Source of the DNA: Halichondria panicea
Taxonomy: Eukaryota > Porifera > Demospongiae > Suberitida > Halichondriidae
DNA: 64,000 nucleotides
Assembly (NCBI RefSeq): GCF_963675165.1
Contig: NC_087385.1
Span: 5,969,412-6,033,411 of the forward strand
Direction of reading: 5' to 3'
Of this stretch, positions 49,477-61,290 are shown piece after piece (the stretch's first letter is position 1; every line of letters begins with the position of its first letter). Below the pieces are notes generated by a model. It ran no database searches and was not told the origin of the DNA. It worked only from the letters and a program-made list of their open reading frames with translations. The position numbers were made by a program, and so were the translations under genes.

Positions 49477-52292
49477 ATGTCCAGTGACTGCAGTGATGAT
49501 GACATGCCTGAGTTAGAGAGTGTCTCTAGTTCGGAGGTGAGTTGACTTTAATACTTTTATACATCTACATTAATAATTAATTATGAAGCTTCCCTGTGTG
49601 CGTCTCAGTTAGTACCTACATGATGCTAAGTATTCACACATGCTGTCTGTACTAATTTTGTAAATCTATAAAAACACAAAAAGTTGAAATAATACGAACA
49701 ATCTAAAATCCAATTAATTTTGTTGTCCAAAAATTATCCAGAATGATCCAGAATGATGTACGCATACGCATGCATTGTTGTGTAGGTAGTTGTACAGTGT
49801 CGTATGTATGGTCAAATGTTGAAGTTAATATTGCGGTGCCATGTTTATATTACCTGTCTGCAAAGGGTGGGGTTGTTTGCTCATCGTTCTCTGTGACTCG
49901 TGCGATGATTAACAAAGGAATGAATACACTTGCGTCAGTGGGAGGTCTAACAGTGTGTGCAGCCCCTAATATCTTAATCATCACCCTAGCATTTGTTAGA
50001 GGCTTTATGAATGCAGTTGTCAAATCACTGCAGCATGGCTCAACAATTTGTATTGTTACACACAATACATCGTTTGCTAAAGCTTTATTGCCTTTAAAAG
50101 CAAAAATTGTTAACAGTCTATCAACATTTCTTTATTTGGCATTTTAGTTGAGGCTTTTACTGGTAATGCATTTACTTAATTTAATTAATTGTGCTACACT
50201 CACGATACATTCCATTCTCTCGTTAACCCTTTCACCACCACGTCTACAGTATGTGACAGACGAGGATGAGGTAGACAGTGCGGACGAGGATAACCCTGCT
50301 GCCACTGCTGCTGCCGTGCCAACCTCACCCAAGTGGGTGGACCCCAAAGGAGAACACTGTGAGGCACTTGCTCAGTATCTGCATAAGCCTGTGGGATATA
50401 CAATTAACATTACAGTGTTGATTAAGTCATTATTACCACAGTCACTTTTATACCACACTGCCAATTGTATTGATGTTTTATGCTTTATTTTTAACTTCCA
50501 TGATACCCTGCAAATCGCGACCCTGAGAACTAGTATGCTTCCATGATTGTGGCTATTCAGTTGTGGTTTTCCTCCACTCACCTGTAGACAAAATAGCCAA
50601 GCGTTGGTTGGAGCAGGACAAGACATCCATAGACAGACAGCTCAATGTCATCACTGTCTACCTGCTCTCTCCCTTCCTGTACGGACACGCCCACCAAGAG
50701 GATATCTGGCTCAAGTGGTGTCAAGAGGCGGGTCTTCTCATGTCTGACACGTGAGTAGAACAAGATCATTGATATCTTATCTCTGCTCATCTTGTCTGGT
50801 ATCTGTTAATACCATCTTTGACAATTATTATTGATCAAAGATTTGAACCTGGAGATACATTCGGATTCTGACAGTTTGCTACTTTTGTATGTAAGGTGTT
50901 GTTATTTTAATCTAGCTCATTGTTTTGTTATCAGATTGCGGATTGTCTTTAGCTAAGGGAAACACCTGGGGGCACCCCAGTAGGCCAGAGGCTAATTAGG
51001 GAAACACCAGGGGGCACTTCACTAGGCTTAGGGAAAACTCCATGCTTTGTTTCTGTGACCATAGTTAGCATATCTGTGGAGTATATTAATTAGTGAAATC
51101 TGCTCTAATTTGTAGCTAAGTAAGCTAAGGTCTGCAAGCTATTCTCTATATTGGCTCAGTAGTGACGTAGGCCTGAGGGTATAGCTACAGTTTCCACAGT
51201 CGATATATTTGATATGGTGTTGGGTATATAATGTCTACACCCTTTTATATGAGATGGTTTATCAATTTCGAAAATAAAGTTACATCTACTAAGTAGCACT
51301 TATACTGTAGCAGCTTGTTCCTTGGTACTACCATATCCACCAAGCACAATTATTATGTTTGAAATGTGCTAGTTGGTGTATGTTTGGTGACCGAACAGTT
51401 AGCAATCTCTTGACAGTTAGCTAGTGATGGTTCCTGCAGTCACTGCTATACTTCCTGCAGTAACTACAATACAGGCTGTCTCAGTGAAATGGAACGTTCC
51501 TCTGTGGACCTGCTCGACTCTGCCCTCCTCTACTGTAGGAATACAATGGTGAGTAGCCACATAGTGTTGGCAACTAGTATACTCTGGGATTTCACAGCTT
51601 CTCTGTGTTCAGTAATCTGTTTGCATGTCATTTCCTTTATGTCAATGCTTTGTGTATGTGGGCCTGTGTGTGTATGTGGGATGGTGTGTGTGTGTGTGGG
51701 CTTTTGTGTGTATGTGGGCCTGTGTGTGTGTGTGTGGGCTTGTGTGTATGTGGGATGGTGTGTGTGTGTGTATGTGGGCCTGTGTGTGTGTGTGGGCTTG
51801 TGTGTATGTGGGATGGTGTGTGTATGTGGGCCTGTGTGTATGTAGGTGAGATCATTGACAACTAGATGTTGTATTCTCACCCATGGTGCAGGTGGACAGG
51901 AGATCACCAGAGTCACTAGCTGTGCTCCTCAAACTAGCTAGTGATGTTCAGAAGGAGAAGAAGGAAGGATCGCTTAAACGTGCCGTCAGAGCAGCCAGAG
52001 GGTGCAGTTGGTTCACGCTTATGTGAGTGGAGTGGAGTTGGGGTGTGGGTAGTGGAGTGGGAGTGGGTGGAGTGAGAGCAGGTGTGTATACGTATATGTT
52101 AGAGTGTGCTAGCTGTGAGTGCTCATTTATTGACTGTCTCTTTCTCATTCTAGGATCAGCGACTTTAAATTTAAGTCAAAGCCAGGCACTCCGATGGATC
52201 AATTCCCTGTTGAATTGGGCTGCCTGTATGTCATTAACCAAAGTAAGCCCCCCTCCACATACCACACACATACCACACACCCATACACACAT

Positions 52293-52330
<38 letters not shown>

Positions 52331-55300
52331 CTGCTGATCACGTGTTTAGGTATGTGAAGGACAACCATGACTTCCACAGAGAGTTTCAAGATAAAGTTCT
52401 GTCTGATGAAGAGGTAGTTGTACTGATCAAGTACTACATACCTATCTAATTACAAGCATTGCCTGTAATTTTGGACAGGTCGGAGAACCGTTGAAAAAGA
52501 GTGGTGATGATATGGTCAATGCTAACAAGCATCGAGAGGCGATAGAAGAATACTCCACCGCAATAGTGTGCTGGTGAGTATCCAAGAAGATTACTAGAAT
52601 GCTGTGCTGGGTATCCTAACTGTAGCATCTCTCATACACTGTGCACTATGACCCACTGCAGCCCTTACAAAATCAAGCTGTACACCAACCGTGCCCTAGC
52701 ATACATGGAACTGAAGGATTACAAGTGAGAGCTGTACTCTGAACCAAGAGTTCATTAAGGACTCTTGTCTGAATGCTAGGAATGTTTGTGGTAGCACACA
52801 GTCTTAAGAGAGATACTGTACATGTGTTAGCATACACAACAAATCTTAGGTATTAAACTGTGGCTGAATAGGTGTAAGTATTGTAGCTCAAATGGGGACA
52901 ACAAATAACCAATTGAAAAGAGATTGTGTTCACGCTACAGGTCATCTCTGTCTGATGGTCTCCGTGCAATGGTTCTCGACCCCAACTTTCCCAAGGGCTA
53001 CATTCGCTACATTGTTGCCCTCAAGGCGTGCGGGGAGCGAGAGCTCATGCAGCGTGTGAGCAACCAATACCACAAGAAATTCTCCAGCCCCAAAGACAGA
53101 GATCTTCTCAAGAAGGCCATCGATATCTGTAAGTTCTGATAGTGTTCTTTGTGTCTTTACTTCACTACTTGTGTTTTTTTTCCTGCTCAGTTCCTGAAAA
53201 AGTCGAGGTAAGCATCCATATATTAGCGATTGATGAATCCTCTTACAATAATCCACCCCATTAGGCACATTTCCGCCCCTTTTTCTTATACCCACTCTCC
53301 TCCCCCTTTGCATGTACACCACAGCCCTTATATCGTAACACACACACACACCCTATATATACGGTACGCACATGTGACTCAATTTTTACAGGTCACGCAG
53401 GAAAATAAAGTGTCGTATGAAATGCTGAAAAGAGTTTGTAAGCAGGCTTCAGAATCGTTTCTCAAAGGGAACATCAAAGAAGCTGTCTTCTACTTTGAAG
53501 AGGCCCAATCTCTACTAAAAAAGGATAAAGGGGTGTGTTTCAGTATTACATGCATTAGTGTATGTACATAGCCGCTGCTGTTGTAGTGATGGTTTCACAG
53601 TTTGCATGAGTCAAGTTGACATTGAAAAAAAACATACTCTTCTCTGAACAACCGACCAGCTGATGATACTGTAACAGTTGCTGTTTTGGTATTTGTACTT
53701 TTATTTTGTTATAATGTCCTTGCAGTGGAAGAACTGTCTGTCATTACTCGAAGGAAAGAAATTCTCCATCTCTGTACACTTTGCGTACGGTCTCTCTCTC
53801 CTGGAGAATGGCTCCCACAAAGTAAGTACATCTAGCTCAAAATGTTTCATGGTAAGCAGTTAATATCTCCACTCTAGCAATAGACTTACACACCATCAGT
53901 ATAATTATAAATATGGAACTCCCTCCTATATAGACTATGTCTCCATTAATTTGCCCTCAAGAAGTGGCTGGCCCCTTTTGTCTTTAAATGGCATATTTGA
54001 GAGCCACAAGATGGGATAGCTAGAGTCACGAGGACACTATCTCTAACCACAGAAGTCACGCTGTGTGATTTAGTTTGTTCATTGTCATTCATGCGTGGCT
54101 GCATGGCGAGGGTGTAGTGTAACCAGACAATAGCTTACACCAAGTGAATAACTCTGAACAATAGTGTCAGTTTGAACACATTGTTGCATTGTTCATAAAT
54201 GCATATGGTCAGTATTGAGACTGCATGGAAGCATGAGTGCCCTTACACATAATTATACACATTCCCCCGCCCCCTCTAGTCTGCTGAGCTGGCTCTCAAA
54301 CAGTTCCAATTTATCCTGGAGGAATATCGCACCATGCACTTTGTCCCCGCTCACTGGGGTGCGGCCCGAGCCCTGGTCCTCCTGCACAGACACTCTCGCG
54401 CTCTTCTCACTGCTAGAAATGGACTGGAACAGCTGCCACTCGTTAAACTCCCACCCAACTTCACGTGGCCCGGTACCAGTAAGATCATGTCCGAGGCTCT
54501 ACTGCAGAATATTGAAGTAAGGATGCATGGCCCTATAATATTGGCCTTGTACTCCACTGTTGTACTATATGCCTACAGGGTTTAATAGTGTGTACATTGT
54601 TAGTGAGAGTACGTGAAGCTTATAATGAAAACATGTGTTCCATTGTTGCTTTCATTGCTTTTGATCTTTCTAGTCATACTTTGTTTTGTTTTCTCTGTGA
54701 CAGGCCAACTTGCAAAAGATCCAACAGAGCTGTGAGCCAGCATGTGTGCCGGATGCTGTCTGTCGCTATGGCAACTGCACGCAACATCACAAATCGTCTA
54801 ACATCAAAATAGTCAGCGAAGGTGAGAGCTGATGCTGGTGTGTGGGCGGTAACAGATCAAGTGTGTGGGTTGAGGCATGGATATGGCTGGGAGCTCTTTG
54901 TTATTGCCAGCTAACATGTGAATTCCTCACCATGACAATGTGTAGCAGTGCTTGTCCGTTACTGTGTCTACAAGCTGAACATGAAATATCTCCCAGGAAT
55001 TATTTTAATGATCCGTGACATACTTTGTAGATGTGTACTCGTTCTGGTCGTCCAATTTCAATGATTATTTTTGTGGTTTTCTGACAGTGAAGATGCTACG
55101 TACACTAATGCATTATTAGTATTATGTGTGATATTTATCCCCCCCCCAGAGTACAAAGGTCATGTGTTCCTGACTTGCTCTCAGAGCTGCTCCATAGCCT
55201 ACCACCCAACCTGCTGGAGACGCTTTAAGAACGAGAGTGTTGTCAACTCTGATCGTGACTTCCTCCTCACTTCCTGTCCCACTCCCGACTGCGCGGGGGA

Positions 55301-58300
55301 GGTGGACTCTGTCTCTGTGTTCAACCTTAAGGGAAAATGCAAGATCAAGGTAAGAGAGCATGAAAGACAGCTACTCATAATGTATTTGTACTCCTGGTAG
55401 CTATTTATTTCCTATCTGTTGTAGTCTTGGTGGTCATGTGAGACCTGCTGTGTGTATGTACTGTACCAGGAGTACATGGAGCAACTACATGTACTCCTGG
55501 TGTTGTATAAATGGCCATACCAGGTTAGGTTACAGTGATAAGTATATATCATCTGAAACTGATTGAATATTGAAGCTTGTACACACTTCCTTTCATAACT
55601 CAACTTATTGTGTACAGTTAGTTAATCATTGATTTTCCTTTCAGTTTGAGCCACCTGCCAATAAGGCCCCGCCTTCTGGTCAGTTAGCTAATCATGTAAC
55701 AAAGAAAAAGACAAGGAAGGCCAGCAAATCGAAAGTCTCGAGGAAAAAACTTCCCTCTGACGATGCTAGCGATGCTGGTATAGAGGAGGTCATTAAGAAG
55801 GTGGCCACTGAAAGTGTCTCATCAGAAGGAAGTTTGAAAGACGACGCTAAAGGCAGCCCCTCACCCGTTGAGGAGGATGCCAGGAAACTGGAGGACACTG
55901 TGGAGATTATCAACCGACGGCAGACAATAGACGTGGACAGCAAGGTGGGTGCCAGAGGAGGTACGACAGGCGTGGTGCAGCTCTAGCAATTAGTTTTTGA
56001 TTGAGCAATAATTATCCACCCACGTCGTATGTTTTTTTGCCTGATGTAATCAGAGGCTAATTTGCTTGAGCTGCACCGCGCCTGTCGGACCTACTCTGGG
56101 TGAGTGCTCTAGTGTGTGGCTGCTAGCTCACGTCGTGTGTCAATAGTAAGCTTTGTTAGTACAATTGCAACACTCTGCTTAGAATCATTGGTTTGGTTGA
56201 CTCAGCTTATTATTGTTAAAAATTTTTTAGTATAACTTTGTATAGTTGGTTGGCTGGCTATCTCATGCAGGACTCTGGTAGAATGAAGGCTAAAAAGAAG
56301 AAAGAGAAGAAAACACTGGGGGTGGAGCAGCTGGGGTTCGAGTACCAGGTGCGGAGTGACATCAGTCCAGAGGAGGAGGCTCAGAATAAAGTGTACGATA
56401 TTTTGCTGTGTAACACTTCAATGCAATTTTGAGATGCTATTTGGTTGTAGTGATGGTTTCACAGTTTGGTTGAGTTGCTATGGTGACGTTGAAAAAATCC
56501 TTAAAATATCTGAACAACCCAAAACATTTGTTCCTAAATGTCTCAGCTCCCACCCACACTTCCACACACTCACCTAACACACACACACACACACACACCA
56601 CACATACAGTCCCAAGTGGGTGCCAGACGAAGAGTATCCGTTTCAACCGCCGAAGCACCTGAGGGAAGCCATAGAGCAGTTTGAGACCTCTGAGGTGTTG
56701 GGACTAGTGCCACGCCCCCCTCCCCCACAGGCAGCTGACAAAAATGAAAACGAATATATATATTCGTACGTAATCTCTCATGTTACATGTAGCCTACTGT
56801 TATACCTTTTGTTGGGTAATGGTGACTTTGGTGATTAGTTGAAGTTATTTAGATGCTATTTGGTTGTAGTGATGGTTTCACAGTTTGGTTGAGTCACTGT
56901 AAGTGACATTGAAAATACTCAAAATATCTGAACAACCCAAATATTTACACAATGTAGTCCCTCCCTCCTCATCCCATCGTACCTCTAGTCTCGACATTGA
57001 TGAATTATTATTGTCATTGACTCTTGGCCAATCTTACACATTCATTTATCACATGGTTACAGCTTGTAGTGCTCTCTTTCTAGTATATTCATTAATCCCT
57101 GAGCAGCTGTAGCAGCCTAGAGACACACACACACACACAGGATGATTACATTATGTGTTGTTTTCTCCTCATTTGTTTCTTCCTCATTTTCCTTCAGTTG
57201 GTTTCGTGAAGTGTTCAAGAGTCACGGTGGACTGCTTCCAAATGATAAAAAACTCATCGACGCTCTTAATTTGCTCCCCGAAGACAAGAAAGGACTTATT
57301 GACAAAGCAGGGGGGCTCGAGAACTTTTTACTCATGTCCTCCCAGTTTAAATCCCATGGAGAACTTATTTGCTTGATTGAAGACTCGTGTGTCATTGCTG
57401 CATCGATTGATTCTGTCGCAAGTAGTTCAAGTAGTGGATTGAGCCCGGATAGCGATACTGGAAAGAATATCAAAAAGATAACATTGTCCAAAAAAATCGA
57501 AAAAAACAGTCGTTCGCAATCCTCCACAGAAGGTGAACTCTCCAAGTTCGAGGTGATGGATAAAACGGATAAAACGAAAATTTACGGCGAGGAACTGTCT
57601 AGTGGTGGAAATTCTTCTTCTAATTCTCCGCTCATCTCTCCGCGAGTTTTGAGTCCAGTTCTGCCCACTAAGACCAGGTCACGACCCGGCTCCGCCTCTA
57701 GCACAAGGAGCTCCACTGGTGACAGCGGGAAATCAGACCACCCTCCATCCAAATCTGTAAATGGAAAGAAGAGCAAAGAAAAGAAGAATAAAATTGAGCA
57801 GCGCGAAGACAAGGAGTGCAAAGAGACGTTTGGATTGACAAAACAGCCTTCGATCATCGCCACCAAACATTCCACGTCAAAGAGAGTGAATGGAATCAAG
57901 ACAGGCTCGTCCGAGGAGAAGCTGATGTCGGAATGGGACCGCCAAGTGGAGAAGGTCAAGTCTGAGTTGGTTACTGGGGGAGGACGAAAAGAATCGTGGG
58001 GGGAGCAAAAACCTGTTTTACCAGTCAATCTAGTGAGTGTTGGGGTGGATGTTCGGCCCCTGGTGACGGACAAGTGGGTAATGACCGATCAGATTGCCCC
58101 TGTGGAGAATTTCAAAGATCGCTTTGAGAATGTTTTGAAGGAGAAGACTGATCTTCAGATTAAACTGGAGGGGAGTGAAGACCAGAGGTTCAAGATGCAG
58201 CGTGATCACAAGAGGGAGCTGGACAGAGTGCAGAAACAATCTAAGGCCGAAGCTAAGGAGGTAGGTATATAGGTCATGTGACAGTAACAGGTTGTACCTA

Positions 58301-59255
58301 TACTGTAAATATGAATTGTGTCATTTCTTTATTTTGAGTACTGTGCTGTGTCCATGTGATTGTCATGTGACTGACAAGAATCCCTGTACAGGAATACCAA
58401 TCTAAGATCAATGATCTAGAGAAGAAAGTGTCTGAGGAGAGAGAGAGAGTTGGGGCAGAGAAGAAAGATCACTCTGAGCAGTCACGTTCACTCAAGACTG
58501 AGATCAAGTCCTTGTCCGACAAAATCGAAAAGTGAGACAATTGATTGCACACTGGCCATTGTGTGTATCTCTGTCGTCCATTGTTGTAGGATGAAGAAGG
58601 AGGCAGGAAAGAAGGAGAAGCAATCTGAGAGCAGCCTCGTACATACCAGGGCAGAACTGTAAGTTCTCTAATTTGTTGTTGTTGTTTTAAAAATTAAGCC
58701 CCGTGCTTTTTAGAATCCATTGACTATGCTTACTCCTCCCTCAGTGAGTACGTTTCTACTGAAAAGCGTAGGCTGGAGGATCGCTTGAGGGCACAGAGTG
58801 AGGCACAACAGCTGGCCGTCCGTCGAGCTGTGGATGCTGAGCTGGAGCTGCTCAGACTGAGGCGAGACACTGTGTTCAGGCCGGCAGAGATCCATTTGAG
58901 GGAGGTAGACAGAATAATGTAAGTGTGTATGTCTACACAGATACGTTATCCGTGAAAATGATCATCAGTGTTTTCTGAGAAGGAGGACTTCTACTAAAGC
59001 CTATTTTATTCATAATCATATAATTATTACATAGTAACGTTTCCTGTCCTTGCAGTATGAATGTACCAAAGGACAATGAGTATTTCCATGAGTGGGAGAA
59101 CTACAAGGGCAAGCTGAGGACTTCTCTGGACTGCTTTGTGGTATGTATGTTCCACTATAATTATAATAATTACTCTATAGTACCATCAGGTACAAACACA
59201 ATCTCAAGCCTAAACCTAGCCACTCATCCAATGGCTCTTGCTTCAACTACTACCC

Positions 59256-59327
<72 letters not shown>

Positions 59328-60791
59328 TGCGGTGCAGGATCAGGAGAAGCACATCAGAGCAGGAAAACCGCTGTCTGTGTTGGATCCCGTTCCCAATCCT
59401 GCTGTCCCCTTCCCTCAGGCGTTGGCCTCGTTCAGGATGCCATTCAGACCCCCCTTCATGCCCATGATGATTCGACCACCTGGGGTGCCTATTGATCAGC
59501 CTATGACACGCCCACCTGTACATGTACCACCCACTGGGCCTAATCCACCTGGAGCATTGGCGGTAAGGAGCACATAACATTTATTTTTATCAACTAAAAG
59601 AAATTGTTTGAGTCAATTATGATCTGTATAAATTATGCGTAATTTTTTTTCAGTCCTTCTATTTTCCATGCAGGATCAGCCAGCTTCTGTTGGTGGGTCA
59701 GCGGTGCTCCCCTCTCCTGTGGGGTCTGCTGTAGGATCTGCTGTGGGGTCTGCTGTGGGGTCTAGTTTGTACAATGACTCCTCCCCTGGTGCCTCTCTCC
59801 CTACCGATATCGAGGGATTAGGAGGCTCCAGGAAAGTGAGCAGCTTCAACAGGATCGTGGAGAAACTGGCACCATCTTATCCACAGTGCAGCAAGTGAGT
59901 GTGGTACACCTCGTGAGCCTATGTTGTAATTATAGGTTATGCATACCCTCTCCTTATTAGGCTTGTGTAGGAGGCTGTGTAGTCTCTAAGCTTGTGTAAC
60001 TTGTGTATGTACAGTGTACAAATGAATGTTATTTTGTCATTCAGGAGCGATTTCAAGGCGGTTCTACGTGAGGTACGTCGTAACAACGGTAACACACTCT
60101 CCGGCTTGTCCTTGGACAACATAGCCAGTCAGATCATGTCCATTCTGGACACACGAGCGGGGAAAACCCCCACCTCCTCAGCTACCACGCCCACCTCTCC
60201 TGGTCCCGGCAAACTCCTGGCAGCTGGGGGTGTGGTTTCGGGGAAGGGCAAAAGGCGACAGATGTCTAAAGGTCATCCAGCAACGGCTAGGAAGATGCTG
60301 CCCCCGGTAGCTGTTGCCGATCCACCGCCCAAGACGTCAGATATAGAGTACGATAATGATGGATGGTGCATCATCTGCTACGAGGACATGTATGAGGAGG
60401 ACTCGAGTACTCTCAACTGTGGGCACCGCTTCCACTCGGATGTGAGTTAATCCTATGATCACATGTGATACAGTAATGGAAGCCTTGCATAGTCAATGTC
60501 CCATTGTAGGCTAGTAATACACGAGCACGAGCATCTGAGAATGCTTCTTTAGGGAGTGTTGTATGAGATGGATTTTTAACTAGGATATAATTATAGGTAC
60601 CTGCAGTAGATTGGTACAGTAATGTATGATGCTCTCCCTGTGTACCCACTGTATGCTACAGAGCGATTAATTATAACCTCTCTCCCTCTCTCTCCATGCA
60701 GTGTATTCGGTCGTGGTTCAACGAACAGAGCACATGCCCCACATGCAGAAACCACTCCCTCCTGCCGGACGAATATCCCACTCTTACTTAA
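49477..60791 (+). CDS. TTC3: TTC3/DZIP3-like E3 ubiquitin ligase: TPR repeats plus C-terminal RING-H2
   Basis: Starts at ATG 49477 (MSSDCSDDDMPELESVSSSE) and spans about 25 exons to TAA 60789-60791. Acidic N-terminus; a helical region (IDRQLNVITVYLLSPFLYG); TPRs in exons about 52480-53128 (NANKHREAIEEYSTAIVC, YTNRALAYMELKDYKSSLSD) and 53395-54520 (ASESFLKGNIKEAVFYFEEA). A Cys/His block (FLTCSQSCSIAYHPTCWRRF, about 55165-55225) is typical of TTC3/DZIP3. Then comes a Lys/Ser-rich region, the conserved FREVFKSHGGLLPNDKKL and GLENFLLMSSQF segments at the start of a 1.07-kb exon (about 57198-58260), coiled coils, a Pro-rich stretch, and a RING-H2 split over two exons (CIICYEDM, LNCGHRFHSDC, STCPTC; 60367-60430 and 60702-60750). 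Human TTC3 ubiquitinates phosphorylated AKT. An AKT gene in the same window is suggestive, but no functional link is shown. Confidence 0.85.
50947..51040. repeat. Imperfect direct duplication (about 45 bp x 2)
   Basis: agggaaacacctgggggcac (about 50955) recurs as agggaaacaccagggggcac (about 50999), followed in each case by a c(t/c)a(g/c)taggc tail. It is intronic, in the TTC3-like gene. Confidence 0.75.
51648..51845. repeat. GT-rich minisatellite
   Basis: Variable units built from gtgtgtatgtgggatggtgt and gtgtgtgtgggcttgtgtgt, repeated over about 200 bp in a TTC3-like intron. All six frames are nearly stop-free because of composition; noncoding. Confidence 0.9.
52276..52330. repeat. (CA)n microsatellite abutting a TTC3 acceptor
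   Basis: CA repeats of about 55 bp ending in the CAG acceptor of the exon that reads DHVFRYVKDNHDF. Confidence 0.9.
53584..53660 (+). repeat. Dispersed intronic repeat (gtagtgatggtttcacag), copy 1
   Basis: Begins tgtagtgatggtttcacagt, continues ttg..tgagt..gacattgaaaa and ends ctgaacaacc. The same arrangement occurs at 56446 and 56866, all in introns of the TTC3-like gene and in the same orientation. Confidence 0.75.
56438..56524 (+). repeat. Dispersed intronic repeat, copy 2
   Basis: gatgctatttggttgtagtg then atggtttcacagtttggttg, ending aatatctgaacaacccaaa. It is nearly identical to copy 3 at 56851 over about 85 bp. Confidence 0.85.
56851..56942 (+). repeat. Dispersed intronic repeat, copy 3
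   Basis: gatgctatttggttgtagtg with the same continuation and end (aatatctgaacaacccaaat). It lies in the next TTC3-like intron, about 410 bp from copy 2. Confidence 0.85.
59257..59324. repeat. (CA)34 microsatellite abutting a TTC3 acceptor
   Basis: A pure CA run of about 68 bp whose last CAG is the acceptor of the exon beginning aatgcggtgcaggatcagga. Confidence 0.93.
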
Positions 60792-61290
60792 ATAACTCTA
60801 ATCTAATGTCTGCAACAAAACAGTTTTTATAACTTGACCTTGCACGATTTGTTAACAGCTCACTATTGTATTAGTTGCCTACATCTCATCTGTATTAACT
60901 ACGCAGCGTTTGTGTTAATGTTAAAGATGATTTATAATGATAATTGTTATTTCTTGTTGTTAGATCTCAATGGGTAAGCAATTATGATTGCATGCTTTTT
61001 AATAGCTCAATAACAATGTTGTGACAGGAAATGGGTGAGTGGAATGCAAAACTTGCAGGTCTTTTATATAGGCTGCACAAAATAGTTATTCGCATGTGCA
61101 AAAGTAGTATCTTGCAGAAGCTTGCAATCGAGGCTAAACCTGGTTGATGAGTAACTCTCATTCTATATACTGCACTGCAAATCCATTAAGCAATCTTCAA
61201 ACATTAATTTAATTATTATTGAAACACTCATGTATACTTGCAAGGCACAAACATCTAAATAAAATAAAAAGTGCAATAAAAAATAAACAG
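60792..61290. other. Convergent 3' region of the TTC3-like gene and the right-edge gene
   Basis: 500 bp of AT-rich sequence. A fragment of the TAGCCTCGAT repeat (inverted: aatcgaggcta) is at about 61126. AATAAAATAAAAAG at 61258 reads as AT-rich UTR. No coding feature is seen. Confidence 0.55.

Noticed and set aside
49743-50147. Plus-strand 134-codon frame in a TTC3-like intron (hydrophobic, YLSAKGGVVCSSFSVTRAMI)
   Set aside because: Considered as a nested gene or exon. It has no family signal, sits between two well-defined TTC3-like exons, and joining it would break frame. Could still be tested with RNA data.
57222-58073. Minus-strand frames of 107 and 163 codons
   Set aside because: Antisense shadows of the large TTC3-like exon, which has clear family motifs on the plus strand.
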